A DNA stretch of 28,854 bases from HKST-UBA85 sp035654775 (GCA_035654775.1 DASRWB010000001.1:1-28854), one strand, 5' to 3'. Positions 1 through 8,616 are shown, counted from the stretch's first letter. The notes: a model not told the origin generated them from the sequence alone. Numbers and translations are program-made.

Positions 1-872
1 ACAGGCACACCTAATAAATTACGATGATCTCGAAGGTTGTTTTCACCAAAATACTCCTGAATGAAACGCGTATATTCGTAACCATTCATCATATCAATTT
101 GTTCTCCTACGGAACTAATGGTAGAGTTGGCAGAAAAGTTAAACAGTACTTCTCCTGAAGTTCCTCTTTTGGTGGTGATAATTATCACACCATTTGAAGC
201 TCGTGCTCCGTAAATAGCCGTGGCAGAAGCGTCTTTTAATACCGTAAAACTTTCGATGTCGTTTGGGTTAATCAGGTTAAGCGGGTTGCTTACACCTGCC
301 GGATTTCGGTTGTCAATGGCCACACCGTCAATTACAAGTAACGGGCTGTTTTGTGCCGATAAGGAGGCACCGCCTCGTATTCTGATATTTGGAGCTGCAT
401 CGGGTTGTCCTCCGGAATTCGTAATTCGCACTCCGGGTGCTTTACCAATTAAAAGCTGATCGGCCGAAATAATGGCTCCTTGATTAAAATTGTCGCTGGT
501 TACTACATCTACTGAACCGGTTAAGTCTTCTTTTTTTACGGTACCGTAACCTATTACAACTACTTCATCAAGCTGTGAAGCATCTTCAAGTAATGCTACA
601 TCAATCCGGGATTGACCGGTAAATGAGATTTCTTGAGTAATGTACCCGAGATAGGAAAAAACAAGAATGTCTCCGGAGTTTACGTTGATTTGATAATTAC
701 CGTCAAAATCCGTAGCCGTACCTGTTGTTGTCCCCTTGATGACAACATTAACTCCGGGAAGTGGTAATGATGTTGATTGTTCTGTTACCGTACCGTTTAT
801 TGTAGTTTGAGCTATAATAAATGATGGAATAAAAAACAGAACAAACAATACACGTTTAAGTATAGTTTTCAT
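1..872 (-). CDS. susC: SusC-like TonB-dependent outer-membrane receptor, N-terminal part (runs off the window)
   Basis: The first 290 codons are present; the rest lies left of base 1. Residues 1-21 form a signal peptide ending IIAQ. Residues about 24-97 are a carboxypeptidase-regulatory-like (CarboxypepD_reg) domain (INGTV, LPGVNVVIKGT, DFDGNYQI). A TonB-box-like stretch (LDEVVVIGYG) spans 101-110. The plug domain begins near 115, with PGVRI, IRIRGG and LLVIDGV. These are hallmarks of SusC-family receptors, which import oligosaccharides through the outer membrane with a SusD partner; susD would be expected beyond the left edge. The gene is divergent from the lacI-type regulator and the glucan operon, so maltooligosaccharides are the likely substrate. 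That substrate is inferred from context; the family assignment is firm. Confidence 0.93.
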   Translation of the reverse strand, partial: MKTILKRVLFVLFFIPSFIIAQTTINGTVTEQSTSLPLPGVNVVIKGTTTGTATDFDGNYQINVNSGDILVFSYLGYITQEISFTGQSRIDVALLEDASQLDEVVVIGYGTVKKEDLTGSVDVVTSDNFNQGAIISADQLLIGKAPGVRITNSGGQPDAAPNIRIRGGASLSAQNSPLLVIDGVAIDNRNPAGVSNPLNLINPNDIESFTVLKDASATAIYGARASNGVIIITTKRGTSGEVLFNFSANSTISSVGEQIDMMNGYEYTRFIQEYFGENNLRDHRNLLGVP

Positions 873-906
873 ACAATTACTGTTAGAATTTAGTTAAATT
901 AGTCTG

Positions 907-923
907 TTATATTTTCACTTCTC
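907..923 (+). repeat. 17-bp direct repeat, copy 1 (susC leader region)
   Basis: The 17-mer TTATATTTTCACTTCTC occurs here, 35 bp upstream of the susC start codon, and again identically at 2177-2193, upstream of the MFS transporter gene. Both copies are in noncoding DNA of the same sugar locus. It may be a shared regulatory site, but its function is unknown. Confidence 0.6.
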
Positions 924-971
924 GGGTTAAATCTATGTAAAATTTTACCTATTTCAGGAGGCAAAGGGTTT

Positions 972-985
972 CGAAAACGTTTTCG
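972..985. promoter_or_regulatory. Probable LacI-family operator palindrome
   Basis: CGAAAACGTTTTCG is a perfect 14-bp palindrome with the central CpG and AAACGTTT core typical of LacI/GalR/CcpA-type operators. It lies in the 213-bp gap between divergent susC and the lacI-type gene, about 100 bp from each start codon. A palindrome of this length alone is not rare in 28 kb, so the core sequence and the position carry the argument. It is the likely binding site of the adjacent regulator, controlling susC and possibly the regulator itself. Confidence 0.72.
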
Positions 986-1059
986 TGTTAAAAACTTTTT
1001 AAAATATAATGAGAAATCAAAAAAAAACCAATAAAATTAACATATAATCAAAAATGGGT

Positions 1060-1067
1060 TATATTTA
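1060..1067 (+). promoter_or_regulatory. Putative -7 box of the LacI-type regulator
   Basis: TATATTTA matches 7 of 8 positions of the Bacteroidota -7 element TAnnTTTG. Transcription would start near 1074. That excludes the TTG at 1068 as a start codon and favours the ATG at 1086. No -33 TTG was found at normal spacing. Confidence 0.4.
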
Positions 1068-1085
1068 TTGGCAGATATTAATTTT

Positions 1086-2147
1086 ATGAAAAGAAAGGTT
1101 ACCTTAAAGCAAATTGCCAAAGAACTTGACGTTTCCATATCTACGGTTTCCAAAGCCCTTAAAAACAGTAAGGAAATTAGTGAAGATACCCGTGAGAAAG
1201 TACAGGCTTTTGCCAAACTTTACAATTATAAGCCTAATAATATTGCCCTGAGTTTAAAGAACAGAAAAACCAAAACGATTGGCGTTATTATTCCGGACAT
1301 TGTGCATCATTTTTTTTCCAAAGTAATCAGAGGAATAGAATTGTATGCCAACAAGAAAGGCTACAATGTTATTGTCGGACTCTCCAACGAATCGTTTGAC
1401 AAAGAAGTAATCAATATGGATATGTTGGCCAACGGAAGTATAGACGGATTTATACTTTCTATCTCCAAAGAAACCTTACAGCTTCAGGATTACCATCACT
1501 TTAACGAAACCATCAATCAAGGAATGCCTATTGTCATGTTTGATAGAGTGGTAAATGAAATAGACTGCGACAAGGTTATTGTCGATGACTTTGAAGGGGC
1601 AAAAAATGCGGTAAAAACCCTGCTGCAAAATGAGTGTTCCAACATTGCACTTATCACCACAAAAGATTATGTAAACGTTGGGAAATACCGAACCCATGGC
1701 TACTTGGCCGCTTTGGAAGCCTTTGATGTATTGCCTAAACAAGAGTATATTTTAAAAGTGGATGACGAATCGCTTTCCGAATACAATTTAACGAGTTTGG
1801 AAGAAGAAATACAAGAAATGTTTATCCAAAACCCTGAAATAGACGGTGTGTTTGCTGTAAATGAGATTTATGCCATTACAGCCATGAAAGTAGCTCGAAA
1901 ATTAGGAAAAAAAATACCCCACGATCTTCAGGTTATCGGATTTACCGATGGTGTTATTTCCAGACATGCGGTTCCCGGATTAACAACAGTAAGTCAGCAC
2001 GGCGAAAAAATTGGAGAAAAAGCAGCCGAATTGCTGATAAACAGAATAGAAAATGAAAACCAGGAAGACCAGATAAAAACCCTAGTTATTCCTACCGAAT
2101 TGATTGTAAGAGAATCAACAAAACAAAATTTAACAGTATCAAATTAA
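1086..2147 (+). CDS. LacI/GalR-family transcriptional regulator of the alpha-glucan locus
   Basis: The protein is 353 aa, standard for the family. Residues 5-27 form the LacI helix-turn-helix (VTLKQIAKELDVS, ISTVSKAL), followed by a hinge helix around NNIALSL. The rest is a periplasmic-binding-protein-like effector domain (TIGVIIPDIVHHFF, VIGFTDG, LTTVSQ). An upstream TTG at 1068 would add six residues, but the ATG at 1086 puts the helix-turn-helix at the usual distance from the N-terminus and lies downstream of the putative -7 box. The gene is divergent from susC and is followed by the glucan operon with its own -7 box. A repressor or activator responding to a maltodextrin-derived sugar is inferred from context. 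Confidence 0.93.
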   Translation: MKRKVTLKQIAKELDVSISTVSKALKNSKEISEDTREKVQAFAKLYNYKPNNIALSLKNRKTKTIGVIIPDIVHHFFSKVIRGIELYANKKGYNVIVGLSNESFDKEVINMDMLANGSIDGFILSISKETLQLQDYHHFNETINQGMPIVMFDRVVNEIDCDKVIVDDFEGAKNAVKTLLQNECSNIALITTKDYVNVGKYRTHGYLAALEAFDVLPKQEYILKVDDESLSEYNLTSLEEEIQEMFIQNPEIDGVFAVNEIYAITAMKVARKLGKKIPHDLQVIGFTDGVISRHAVPGLTTVSQHGEKIGEKAAELLINRIENENQEDQIKTLVIPTELIVRESTKQNLTVSN

Positions 2148-2156
2148 AAACTTTTA

Positions 2157-2164
2157 TATCTTTG
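2157..2164 (+). promoter_or_regulatory. -7 box of the glucan operon
   Basis: TATCTTTG is an exact match to TAnnTTTG, 10 bp after the regulator's stop codon. The predicted transcription start, near 2169-2172, coincides with the 5' edge of the inverted repeat at 2168-2212. The leader would be about 85 nt. No clear -33 element is present. Confidence 0.6.
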
Positions 2165-2167
2165 AAC

Positions 2168-2212
2168 TATCAAAACTTATATTTTCACTTCTCACTCAAA
2201 TAAGTTTTGATA
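2168..2212 (+). promoter_or_regulatory. Perfect 13-bp inverted repeat, predicted 5'-terminal hairpin of the operon mRNA
   Basis: The arms TATCAAAACTTAT (2168-2180) and ATAAGTTTTGATA (2200-2212) are exact reverse complements around a 19-nt loop. Given the -7 box at 2157-2164, the RNA would begin at or within the left arm. It could be an RNA-stabilising hairpin, an attenuation element or a DNA operator. The loop contains most of the 17-bp repeat shared with the susC leader. Confidence 0.65.
2177..2193 (+). repeat. 17-bp direct repeat, copy 2 (operon leader)
   Basis: This copy is identical to 907-923. It covers the end of the left hairpin arm and most of the loop in the leader of the MFS gene. 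Confidence 0.6.
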
Positions 2213-2255
2213 AGTTTAGGCTTGTCAAAATAGTATTAACAAACGCTATACTATT

Positions 2256-3605
2256 ATGAAAAAGCGCAGCCTAAGTTTTTGGGAAATCTGGAACATGAGT
2301 TTTGGGTTTCTGGGAATTCAAATGGGTTTTGCCCTTCAAAATGCTAATGCCAGCAGAATACTTCAGATTTTTGGTGCTGATGTGCATCAACTTTCGTGGT
2401 TTTGGTTAATAGCACCTCTAATGGGTTTGATTGTTCAGCCTATAATAGGACATTACAGCGACAATACGTGGACAAAATTTGGTCGCCGAAAACCTTTCTT
2501 TTTACTTGGAGCCGTATTGGCCTCGATAGGGATGATACTCATTCCCCAGGCAGATTTTATGATAGCCATTCTTCCGGCTTTATGGGTTGGAGCAGGAATG
2601 CTAATGATTATGGATGCGTCTTTCAATATAGCTATGGAGCCTTTCCGCGCTTTGGTCGCAGACAATCTCTCGGATGAGCAAACCACTCAAGGGTTTAGTG
2701 TACAAACAGCATTGATTGGAATAGGAGCCGTAATAGGATCTTGGTTACCGTGGGTACTTACCAATTGGTTTGGGCTTGCCAAGACCTCAGCCGAAGGTAC
2801 CGTGCCGGAAAACCTGCTTTGGTCATTTATTATTGGAGCTATTGTTTTGGTAGGGTCTATTTTGGTGACGATTTTTACAACCAAGGAATATACCCCGGAA
2901 GAACTTGAACAATTTGAAAACAATGAACTGACCAATAAGAAAGATCAAGCTACTGAAAAGCAAAAAGCAAGCCTAACGGATATTTTTAAGGATTTTGCGA
3001 CAATGCCGGAAACTATGCGTCAACTCAGTTGGGTGCAGTTTTTTTCATGGTTTGCACTGTTCGGCATGTGGGTGTTTGCAGTGCCTGCAATAGCACAACA
3101 TATCTACGGATTGCCAGCTTCAGACTCCAGTAGCGAGGCGTATCAAGAAGCAGGTAATTGGGTTGGAATTTTATTTGGTGTTTACAATGGCGTCTCTGCC
3201 ATTTTCGCTTTTTTATTACCGTCAATAGCAAAAACCTTAACAAGAAAAAGAACACACGCTTACGCATTGTTTTTAGGAGGCTTGGGATTAATTTCAATCT
3301 ATTTTATTTCAGATACAACCGCATTAATTTTACCTATGCTCTTAATAGGTATTGCATGGGCAAGTATTTTGTCTATGCCTTACGCCATGCTGGCAGGTTC
3401 AATACCACCCAAAAAAATGGGTGTTTATATGGGGATTTTCAATTTCTTTATTGTAATTCCACAAATAATAAACGGAATCATTGGAGGTCCACTGGTAAAA
3501 TACCTTTACAACGATCAAGCCATTTTTGCATTAATTGTAAGCGGTGTAAGTTTCATACTTGCAGGGTTGTTATCATTTAAAATCAATGACCAATTAGAGA
3601 AGTAA
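2256..3605 (+). CDS. MFS sugar transporter, SLC45/GPH-like maltose permease
   Basis: This 449-aa protein has about 12 hydrophobic segments. The loop motif GHYSDNTWTKFGRRKPF (65-81) resembles the GRR(R/K)PF loop of sucrose/maltose (SLC45-type) MFS carriers. A charged cytoplasmic loop (about 210-240, rich in E, N, K and Q) separates the two six-helix halves. It is the first gene of the operon and lies 11 bp ahead of beta-phosphoglucomutase. Its expected role is inner-membrane import of maltose or short maltodextrins for the cytoplasmic phosphorylase. Family assignment is firm; the maltose substrate follows from the neighbours. Confidence 0.88.
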   Translation: MKKRSLSFWEIWNMSFGFLGIQMGFALQNANASRILQIFGADVHQLSWFWLIAPLMGLIVQPIIGHYSDNTWTKFGRRKPFFLLGAVLASIGMILIPQADFMIAILPALWVGAGMLMIMDASFNIAMEPFRALVADNLSDEQTTQGFSVQTALIGIGAVIGSWLPWVLTNWFGLAKTSAEGTVPENLLWSFIIGAIVLVGSILVTIFTTKEYTPEELEQFENNELTNKKDQATEKQKASLTDIFKDFATMPETMRQLSWVQFFSWFALFGMWVFAVPAIAQHIYGLPASDSSSEAYQEAGNWVGILFGVYNGVSAIFAFLLPSIAKTLTRKRTHAYALFLGGLGLISIYFISDTTALILPMLLIGIAWASILSMPYAMLAGSIPPKKMGVYMGIFNFFIVIPQIINGIIGGPLVKYLYNDQAIFALIVSGVSFILAGLLSFKINDQLEK

Positions 3606-3616
3606 ACAACATTAAA

Positions 3617-4279
3617 ATGAACACAAAAGGATTCATATTTGATCTTGATGGCGTAATTGTTGATACCGCAAAATACCATTTTCTGGCCTGGAAAAAACTG
3701 GCCAACAGTATAGGAATTGATTTCACCGAAAAGGAAAATGAGCAGCTAAAAGGTGTGAGTCGCGTAAAGTCATTAGAAAAAATTCTTGAATGGGGAAACA
3801 AAAGCGTTGATCAAGAAGAATTCACCGAACTCATGGCCCTAAAAAATGAAGATTACCTGAGCTATATCAATAAAATGACAGAAGCTGAGATTCTTCCCGG
3901 AGTAAAAAAAATACTAGACTACCTAGTTGAAAATAAAATCCCCATAGCCTTAGGGTCGGCAAGTAAAAATGCGCCTGTCATTCTCAAAAAAGTGAAACTC
4001 GATACCGTTTTTCAAACCGTAGTGGATGGCAATAGCGTTACAAAAGCCAAACCTAATCCCGAAGTGTTTCTAAAAGCTGCTGAAATCCTTCAGATAAGTC
4101 CAAAAAACTGCATCGTCTTCGAAGACTCATTAGCAGGCATTAAAGCCGCCAAATTGGCCGGCATGAAATCCATTGGTATTGGGGATAGAGAAGTACTTTA
4201 TGAAGCCGATATTGTTTTTAAAGACTTCACAGAAATACCTTTGAGTTTTATAGAAAAATTAATAAACCAAACCATTTAG
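3617..4279 (+). CDS. pgmB: beta-phosphoglucomutase (HAD superfamily)
   Basis: The protein is 220 aa, normal for beta-PGM. It would convert beta-glucose-1-phosphate to glucose-6-phosphate in the cytoplasm. Residues 9-13 (DLDGV) carry the phosphorylated Asp9 and acid/base Asp11. H21, after DTAKY, matches the cap residue of the Lactococcus enzyme. The SASKN motif (114-118), K145 in KAKPNPEVF and E169-D170 (VFEDS) complete the HAD active site. Its position directly before a GH65 phosphorylase, which releases beta-glucose-1-phosphate, fits this activity exactly. A general HAD phosphatase is unlikely given the SASKN and H21 signatures. Confidence 0.94.
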   Translation: MNTKGFIFDLDGVIVDTAKYHFLAWKKLANSIGIDFTEKENEQLKGVSRVKSLEKILEWGNKSVDQEEFTELMALKNEDYLSYINKMTEAEILPGVKKILDYLVENKIPIALGSASKNAPVILKKVKLDTVFQTVVDGNSVTKAKPNPEVFLKAAEILQISPKNCIVFEDSLAGIKAAKLAGMKSIGIGDREVLYEADIVFKDFTEIPLSFIEKLINQTI

Positions 4280-4281
4280 AC

Positions 4282-4295
4282 TCACAGACATGTGA
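4282..4295 (+). repeat. Small intercistronic inverted repeat between pgmB and GH65
   Basis: The arms TCACA and TGTGA flank a GACA loop, three bases after the pgmB stop codon. A 5-bp stem is weak. It could be an RNA-processing or stability element, or chance; no T-run follows. Confidence 0.25.
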
Positions 4296-4319
4296 AATTA
4301 AAGAAGTAAACACTACAAA

Positions 4320-6626
4320 ATGAATCAAAAATATATTCTGCCGGATACTTGGTCAATCATCGAAAAAGGATTTGACAGCACCAAAGTAAAATCTTCAGAA
4401 AGCTTGTTTAGCCTGGGCAATGGCGCCATGGGGCAACGCGCTAATTTTGAAGAAAAATACTCCGGCGAAACCTTTCAGGGTAGTTATATTGCCGGCGTTT
4501 ATTATCCGGATAAAACTCGTGTTGGCTGGTGGAAAAACGGCTATCCGGAATATTTTGCCAAAGTGCTGAACGCACCAAACTGGATAGGCATTCAAGTGTT
4601 TATAAACAATGAGGAACTGGACCTGAATACCTGTAAAGAAGTCAAAGATTTCCGGCGCGAATTGAACATGCAGCAAGGTTGGCTTTCCCGAAGCTTTACG
4701 GCCGTATTATCAAATAATGTTCACATTCAGGTAAAAACCAAACGTTTCCTGTCACTGGATATAGAAGAGTTAGGCGCTATCAAGTATGAAATTACACCAC
4801 TAAGTGGTGATGCTGTAATACGCTTTGCTCCCTATCTTGATGCAGGAATAACAAACGAAGACACCAACTGGGACGATATTTTTTGGAACACCACCAAAGT
4901 GGCTCACGAAAACCAACAGGCTTTCATTGAAGCACACACCATGAAAACACATTTTCATACCTGTACGTTTATGCAATCCAAAGTGTTTTTAGATGAAAAC
5001 GAACTTGTCATTTCACCAAAAACGTCTGCCTCTCAAAACAAGATAGTTTTTGAATACGAGATTAAGGTACAGAAAAGCCAATCCTGTACACTGCATAAAT
5101 TTGGAGGTTATACTGTTGATAGAAATTACGAAGCCACTCGTTTAATTGATGCTGCCAAAACGGTATTGCAAAAAGGCACAACCTTAGGATTTAATGCGCT
5201 ATTGGAAAAACAAAAACTAGCCTGGGAAAAGATTTGGAACATGTCAGACATTACCATTGAAGGCGATGTTGAAGCACAACAAGGCATTCGATTTAATATT
5301 TTTCAGTTGAACCAAACCTATTTAGGCAAAGATGCACGCTTGAATATTGGACCAAAAGGATTTACCGGAGAAAAATACGGGGGAAGCACTTACTGGGATA
5401 CCGAAGCCTATTGCATTCCTTTTTATATGGCTACAAAAAACCAAAAAGTAGCCAGAAACCTGCTGGAATATCGATACAATCATTTGCAAAAAGCCATAGA
5501 AAATGCCGAAAAACTCGGGTTTTCAAACGGAGCCGCATTATATCCTATGGTAACCATGAATGGAGAAGAATGCCATAACGAATGGGAAATTACCTTCGAG
5601 GAAATTCATAGAAATGGCGCTATAGCTTTTGCCATATTTAATTACCATCGCTACACGGGCGATTACAGTTATATCCCGGAAAAAGGCCTTGAAGTGTTAA
5701 TTGGAATTGCCCGGTTTTGGCAGCAACGCGCCAACTTTTCAACCGCTAAGAACAAATATGTCATTTTGGGTGTTACCGGACCAAACGAATACGAAAACAA
5801 CGTAAACAACAATTGGTACACCAATTACATAGCCCAATGGTGCATTGCCTACACCATCGAAAATATAGAAAAGGTGAAGGCCGAATACCCTTTAGCCTAT
5901 ACCAAAATCATGGAGAAAGTAGATCTTTCAGCAACAGAAATCAGTCAATGGAAAAAAGTTTCTGAAAACATGTACTTTCCTTATTCTGAAAAATATGGGG
6001 TATTCTTGCAGCAAGATGGATTTTTGGATAAAGAGTGGATAACCGTAAAACACTTAGACCCAGCGCAAAGACCCATAAACCAAAAGTGGTCCTGGGACCG
6101 TATTTTGCGTTCGCCCTACATTAAACAAGCCGATGTATTACAGGGGTTTTATTTTTTTGAAGACCATTTTACTGAAAAAGAACTGCAAAAACATTTCGAT
6201 TTTTACGAACCCTTTACCGTTCATGAAAGCTCGCTTTCACCTTGTGTACACAGCATTCAGGCGGCCAAATTAGGCAGAATGGAACAGGCGTATACCTTTT
6301 ATTTAAGAACCTCAAGATTAGACCTGGATGACTACAATAAAGAAGTTCACGAAGGGTTACATATTACATCCATGGCAGGTACGTGGATGAGTATAGTTGA
6401 AGGTTTTGGCGGTATGCGAATCAAGGAAGACAAATTGTCTTTTCATCCCAGAATACCAAAACAATGGCAAGGATTTTCATTCAAAATTAATTTTAGAAAT
6501 CAAATCCTTAAAGTAAGCATAAGTCAGCAAAAAACAACCTTTGAACTCGAAGGAAAAATTCCTTTGGAAATTTATGTAAACAATGCATTAGTCACGCTCT
6601 TGCCCAATAACCTTGTAACCGTGTAA
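4320..6626 (+). CDS. GH65 maltose phosphorylase
   Basis: The protein is 768 aa, the usual length for bacterial GH65 disaccharide phosphorylases. It has an N-terminal beta-sandwich (about 1-270), a helical linker, an (alpha/alpha)6 barrel (about 315-690) and a small C-terminal beta domain. The barrel motif TGPNEYENNVNN contains E490, the general acid. KQADVLQGF (602-610) and HESSLSPCVHS (635-645) are the conserved phosphate-binding and active-site segments. There is no signal peptide, so it is cytoplasmic. The expected reaction is maltose plus phosphate giving glucose plus beta-glucose-1-phosphate, which the adjacent beta-PGM then uses. Trehalose or kojibiose specificity cannot be excluded from sequence, but the amylolytic context favours maltose. 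It ends 2 bp before the next gene. Confidence 0.92.
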   Translation: MNQKYILPDTWSIIEKGFDSTKVKSSESLFSLGNGAMGQRANFEEKYSGETFQGSYIAGVYYPDKTRVGWWKNGYPEYFAKVLNAPNWIGIQVFINNEELDLNTCKEVKDFRRELNMQQGWLSRSFTAVLSNNVHIQVKTKRFLSLDIEELGAIKYEITPLSGDAVIRFAPYLDAGITNEDTNWDDIFWNTTKVAHENQQAFIEAHTMKTHFHTCTFMQSKVFLDENELVISPKTSASQNKIVFEYEIKVQKSQSCTLHKFGGYTVDRNYEATRLIDAAKTVLQKGTTLGFNALLEKQKLAWEKIWNMSDITIEGDVEAQQGIRFNIFQLNQTYLGKDARLNIGPKGFTGEKYGGSTYWDTEAYCIPFYMATKNQKVARNLLEYRYNHLQKAIENAEKLGFSNGAALYPMVTMNGEECHNEWEITFEEIHRNGAIAFAIFNYHRYTGDYSYIPEKGLEVLIGIARFWQQRANFSTAKNKYVILGVTGPNEYENNVNNNWYTNYIAQWCIAYTIENIEKVKAEYPLAYTKIMEKVDLSATEISQWKKVSENMYFPYSEKYGVFLQQDGFLDKEWITVKHLDPAQRPINQKWSWDRILRSPYIKQADVLQGFYFFEDHFTEKELQKHFDFYEPFTVHESSLSPCVHSIQAAKLGRMEQAYTFYLRTSRLDLDDYNKEVHEGLHITSMAGTWMSIVEGFGGMRIKEDKLSFHPRIPKQWQGFSFKINFRNQILKVSISQQKTTFELEGKIPLEIYVNNALVTLLPNNLVTV

Positions 6627-6628
6627 TC

Positions 6629-8545
6629 ATGAAAACACTTTCAAAAAAACTGTTGCCGCTTTTACTATTTGCGTTCATCGCTTGTAAACAGGAACATCCA
6701 CAACCTTCTACTCAAAACATTCCGGTTACCCACACAACTTTGGAAGTTGTTGAACCGCCTCATTGGTGGATAGGATTTGAGAACCCCGAAGTACAACTTC
6801 TGGTGAAAGAAAATGGAATTGGCAGTTTTGTTCCGGAAATTTCCTATCCCGGTGTTGCTCTCAAAAACATACACCGCGCACAAAGTCCAAACTACGTGTT
6901 TATCGATTTGTCCATTTCCAAAACAGCAAAACCCGGGAAGTTCGATATTTTGTTTACAGATGAAAATGGAAATAAAAAAACACATACCTACGAGTTAAAA
7001 TCCAGAACACAAGCTGCCGAAGATTTTACGGGGTTTAACAGTAATGACGCTATTTACCTAATTACACCCGACCGTTTTGCAAACGGAGACTATGCAAATG
7101 ACACTGATGAAACCTTACGGGAAAAAACCATAAACCGAAAGGACGATTACGGACGTCATGGCGGTGATATACAAGGAATAATGAACCGGCTGGATTATAT
7201 CAAGAACTTGGGCTTTACAGCCATTTGGCCAACTCCGCTGTTAATTAACGATATGCCGCAAGCCTCGTACCACGGGTATGCCATAACCGATTTTTATCGT
7301 GTAGACCCGCGTTTTGGAACACTGGAAGAGTACAAAACACTGGCTCAAAAAATGAAAGAGAAAGACATGAAGTTGATTATGGATATGGTAGCCAACCACT
7401 GCGGAAGTAAGCATTGGTGGATGGATGATTTGCCGTTTGCCGATTGGGTGAATCAACAAAAGGCACTGCTGGAAAACCAAACCTTAAGAAATTCAAATCA
7501 TCGCAGAACCGTAAATCAGGACCACTACGCTTCAACCAGAGACCTATCTGATATGAATGAAGGTTGGTTTGTCAGTGCTATGCCCGACCTTAATCAGCGT
7601 AACCCGTTTATGGCAAAATACATTATTCAGAATAACATTTGGTGGATAGAAACCTTACAGTTGGGTGGTATTCGTCAGGACACCTATCCCTATCCTGATA
7701 AGAATTTTATGAGCGACTGGGCCAAAGCCATTATGGACGAATATCCCAATTTTAATATCGTGGGTGAAGAATGGAGTGTTAATCCCCTGCTGGTAGCGTA
7801 TTGGCAGGAAGGTCATCCCAATAAAGATGGGTATAAATCTCATTTGAAATCCACTATGGATTTTCCTATGCAACAAGCTATTGTGCAGGCCTTAAATGAA
7901 GAAGAAACCTGGGCAACCGGATTGGTGCGTATCTATGAAGGCTTGGCTAACGATTTTTCATATACCCGGCCGAAAGATATTTTAATTTTTCCGGACAATC
8001 ACGATATGAGCCGTATCTATACCCAACTGGGTGAAAACATCACCAAAACCCAAATGGCACTGGCCTATATGGCATGCATGCCACGAACGTTACAAGTGTA
8101 TTATGGTACCGAAGTGTTACTTAGCGATGCAGCAAAACCCGGCGATCACGGATTAATCCGAACCGATTTCCCCGGAGGCTGGGAAAACGATGCAGCAAAT
8201 GCATTTACCGGAAAAGGCTTGACTGCAGAACAAATAGAAATGCAACAATTTGTATCAAAAGTAATGAACTTCAGAAAGCAAAGTGAAGCCATTCGTAGTG
8301 GAAAAACCATTCACTTTGCTCCCGAGAATAAAATATATGTGCTCTTTAGAGCACAGGACAACGAAACAGTGGTTTGTATTTTACATAGAAATGACGAGCC
8401 GGTTGAGCTGGATTTAAACCGTTTTACTGAAATGAACCTAGACGGAAAAACATTTAAAAATGTGATTACCGGGGATTCTGTTTTATGGAATGGTTCATTA
8501 ACGCTCAACAATAAAGGGGTTACCTTGTTGACAAATACAAATTAA
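6629..8545 (+). CDS. GH13 SusA/neopullulanase-like alpha-amylase, lipoprotein
   Basis: This is a 638-aa lipoprotein: a hydrophobic leader ends in a lipobox (FIAC) with the lipidated Cys at 19. Residues about 35-125 are a cyclomaltodextrinase-type N-terminal beta domain. The catalytic barrel follows (ITPDRFANGD, FTAIWPTPL, MVANHCG). Catalytic residues are visible: nucleophile D351 (GGIRQDTYPYP), acid/base E380 (IVGEEW) and D459 (FPDNHDMSR). Members of this Bacteroidota GH13 group hydrolyse pullulan, cyclodextrins and maltodextrins in or facing the periplasm. It would cut imported glucans to small maltodextrins. It is translationally close to GH65 (2-bp gap). Confidence 0.93.
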   Translation: MKTLSKKLLPLLLFAFIACKQEHPQPSTQNIPVTHTTLEVVEPPHWWIGFENPEVQLLVKENGIGSFVPEISYPGVALKNIHRAQSPNYVFIDLSISKTAKPGKFDILFTDENGNKKTHTYELKSRTQAAEDFTGFNSNDAIYLITPDRFANGDYANDTDETLREKTINRKDDYGRHGGDIQGIMNRLDYIKNLGFTAIWPTPLLINDMPQASYHGYAITDFYRVDPRFGTLEEYKTLAQKMKEKDMKLIMDMVANHCGSKHWWMDDLPFADWVNQQKALLENQTLRNSNHRRTVNQDHYASTRDLSDMNEGWFVSAMPDLNQRNPFMAKYIIQNNIWWIETLQLGGIRQDTYPYPDKNFMSDWAKAIMDEYPNFNIVGEEWSVNPLLVAYWQEGHPNKDGYKSHLKSTMDFPMQQAIVQALNEEETWATGLVRIYEGLANDFSYTRPKDILIFPDNHDMSRIYTQLGENITKTQMALAYMACMPRTLQVYYGTEVLLSDAAKPGDHGLIRTDFPGGWENDAANAFTGKGLTAEQIEMQQFVSKVMNFRKQSEAIRSGKTIHFAPENKIYVLFRAQDNETVVCILHRNDEPVELDLNRFTEMNLDGKTFKNVITGDSVLWNGSLTLNNKGVTLLTNTN

Positions 8546-8551
8546 TTTTAG

Positions 8552-8583
8552 TAACCCATACAGCTTGAGAGAAAGTATGGTTA
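8552..8583 (+). repeat. Intercistronic imperfect hairpin between GH13 and GH31
   Basis: The left arm TAACCCATAC (8552-8561) pairs with GTATGGTTA (8575-8583) apart from one extra C, giving a nine-pair stem and a 13-nt loop. No T-run follows, so it is not a normal terminator. It sits in the largest gap (71 bp) inside the operon and may be a processing or stability element that uncouples the two halves. Confidence 0.45.
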
Positions 8584-8616
8584 TAAATAACATAAAATGA
8601 AACGCTACTATCTGAT

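Noticed and set aside
220..459. Rightward open frame of 79 codons
   Set aside because: It is antisense to the susC plug domain, which has clear homology on the other strand; no promoter or recognisable protein motif.
928..935. Possible leftward -7 box for susC (TAGATTTA on the minus strand)
   Set aside because: It is only a 7-of-8 match and has no -33 element at normal spacing; too weak to list as a promoter.
1068..1085. Six-residue N-terminal extension of the LacI-type regulator from TTG
   Set aside because: It would start one base after the -7 box, upstream of the expected transcription start; the ATG at 1086 fits the family better.
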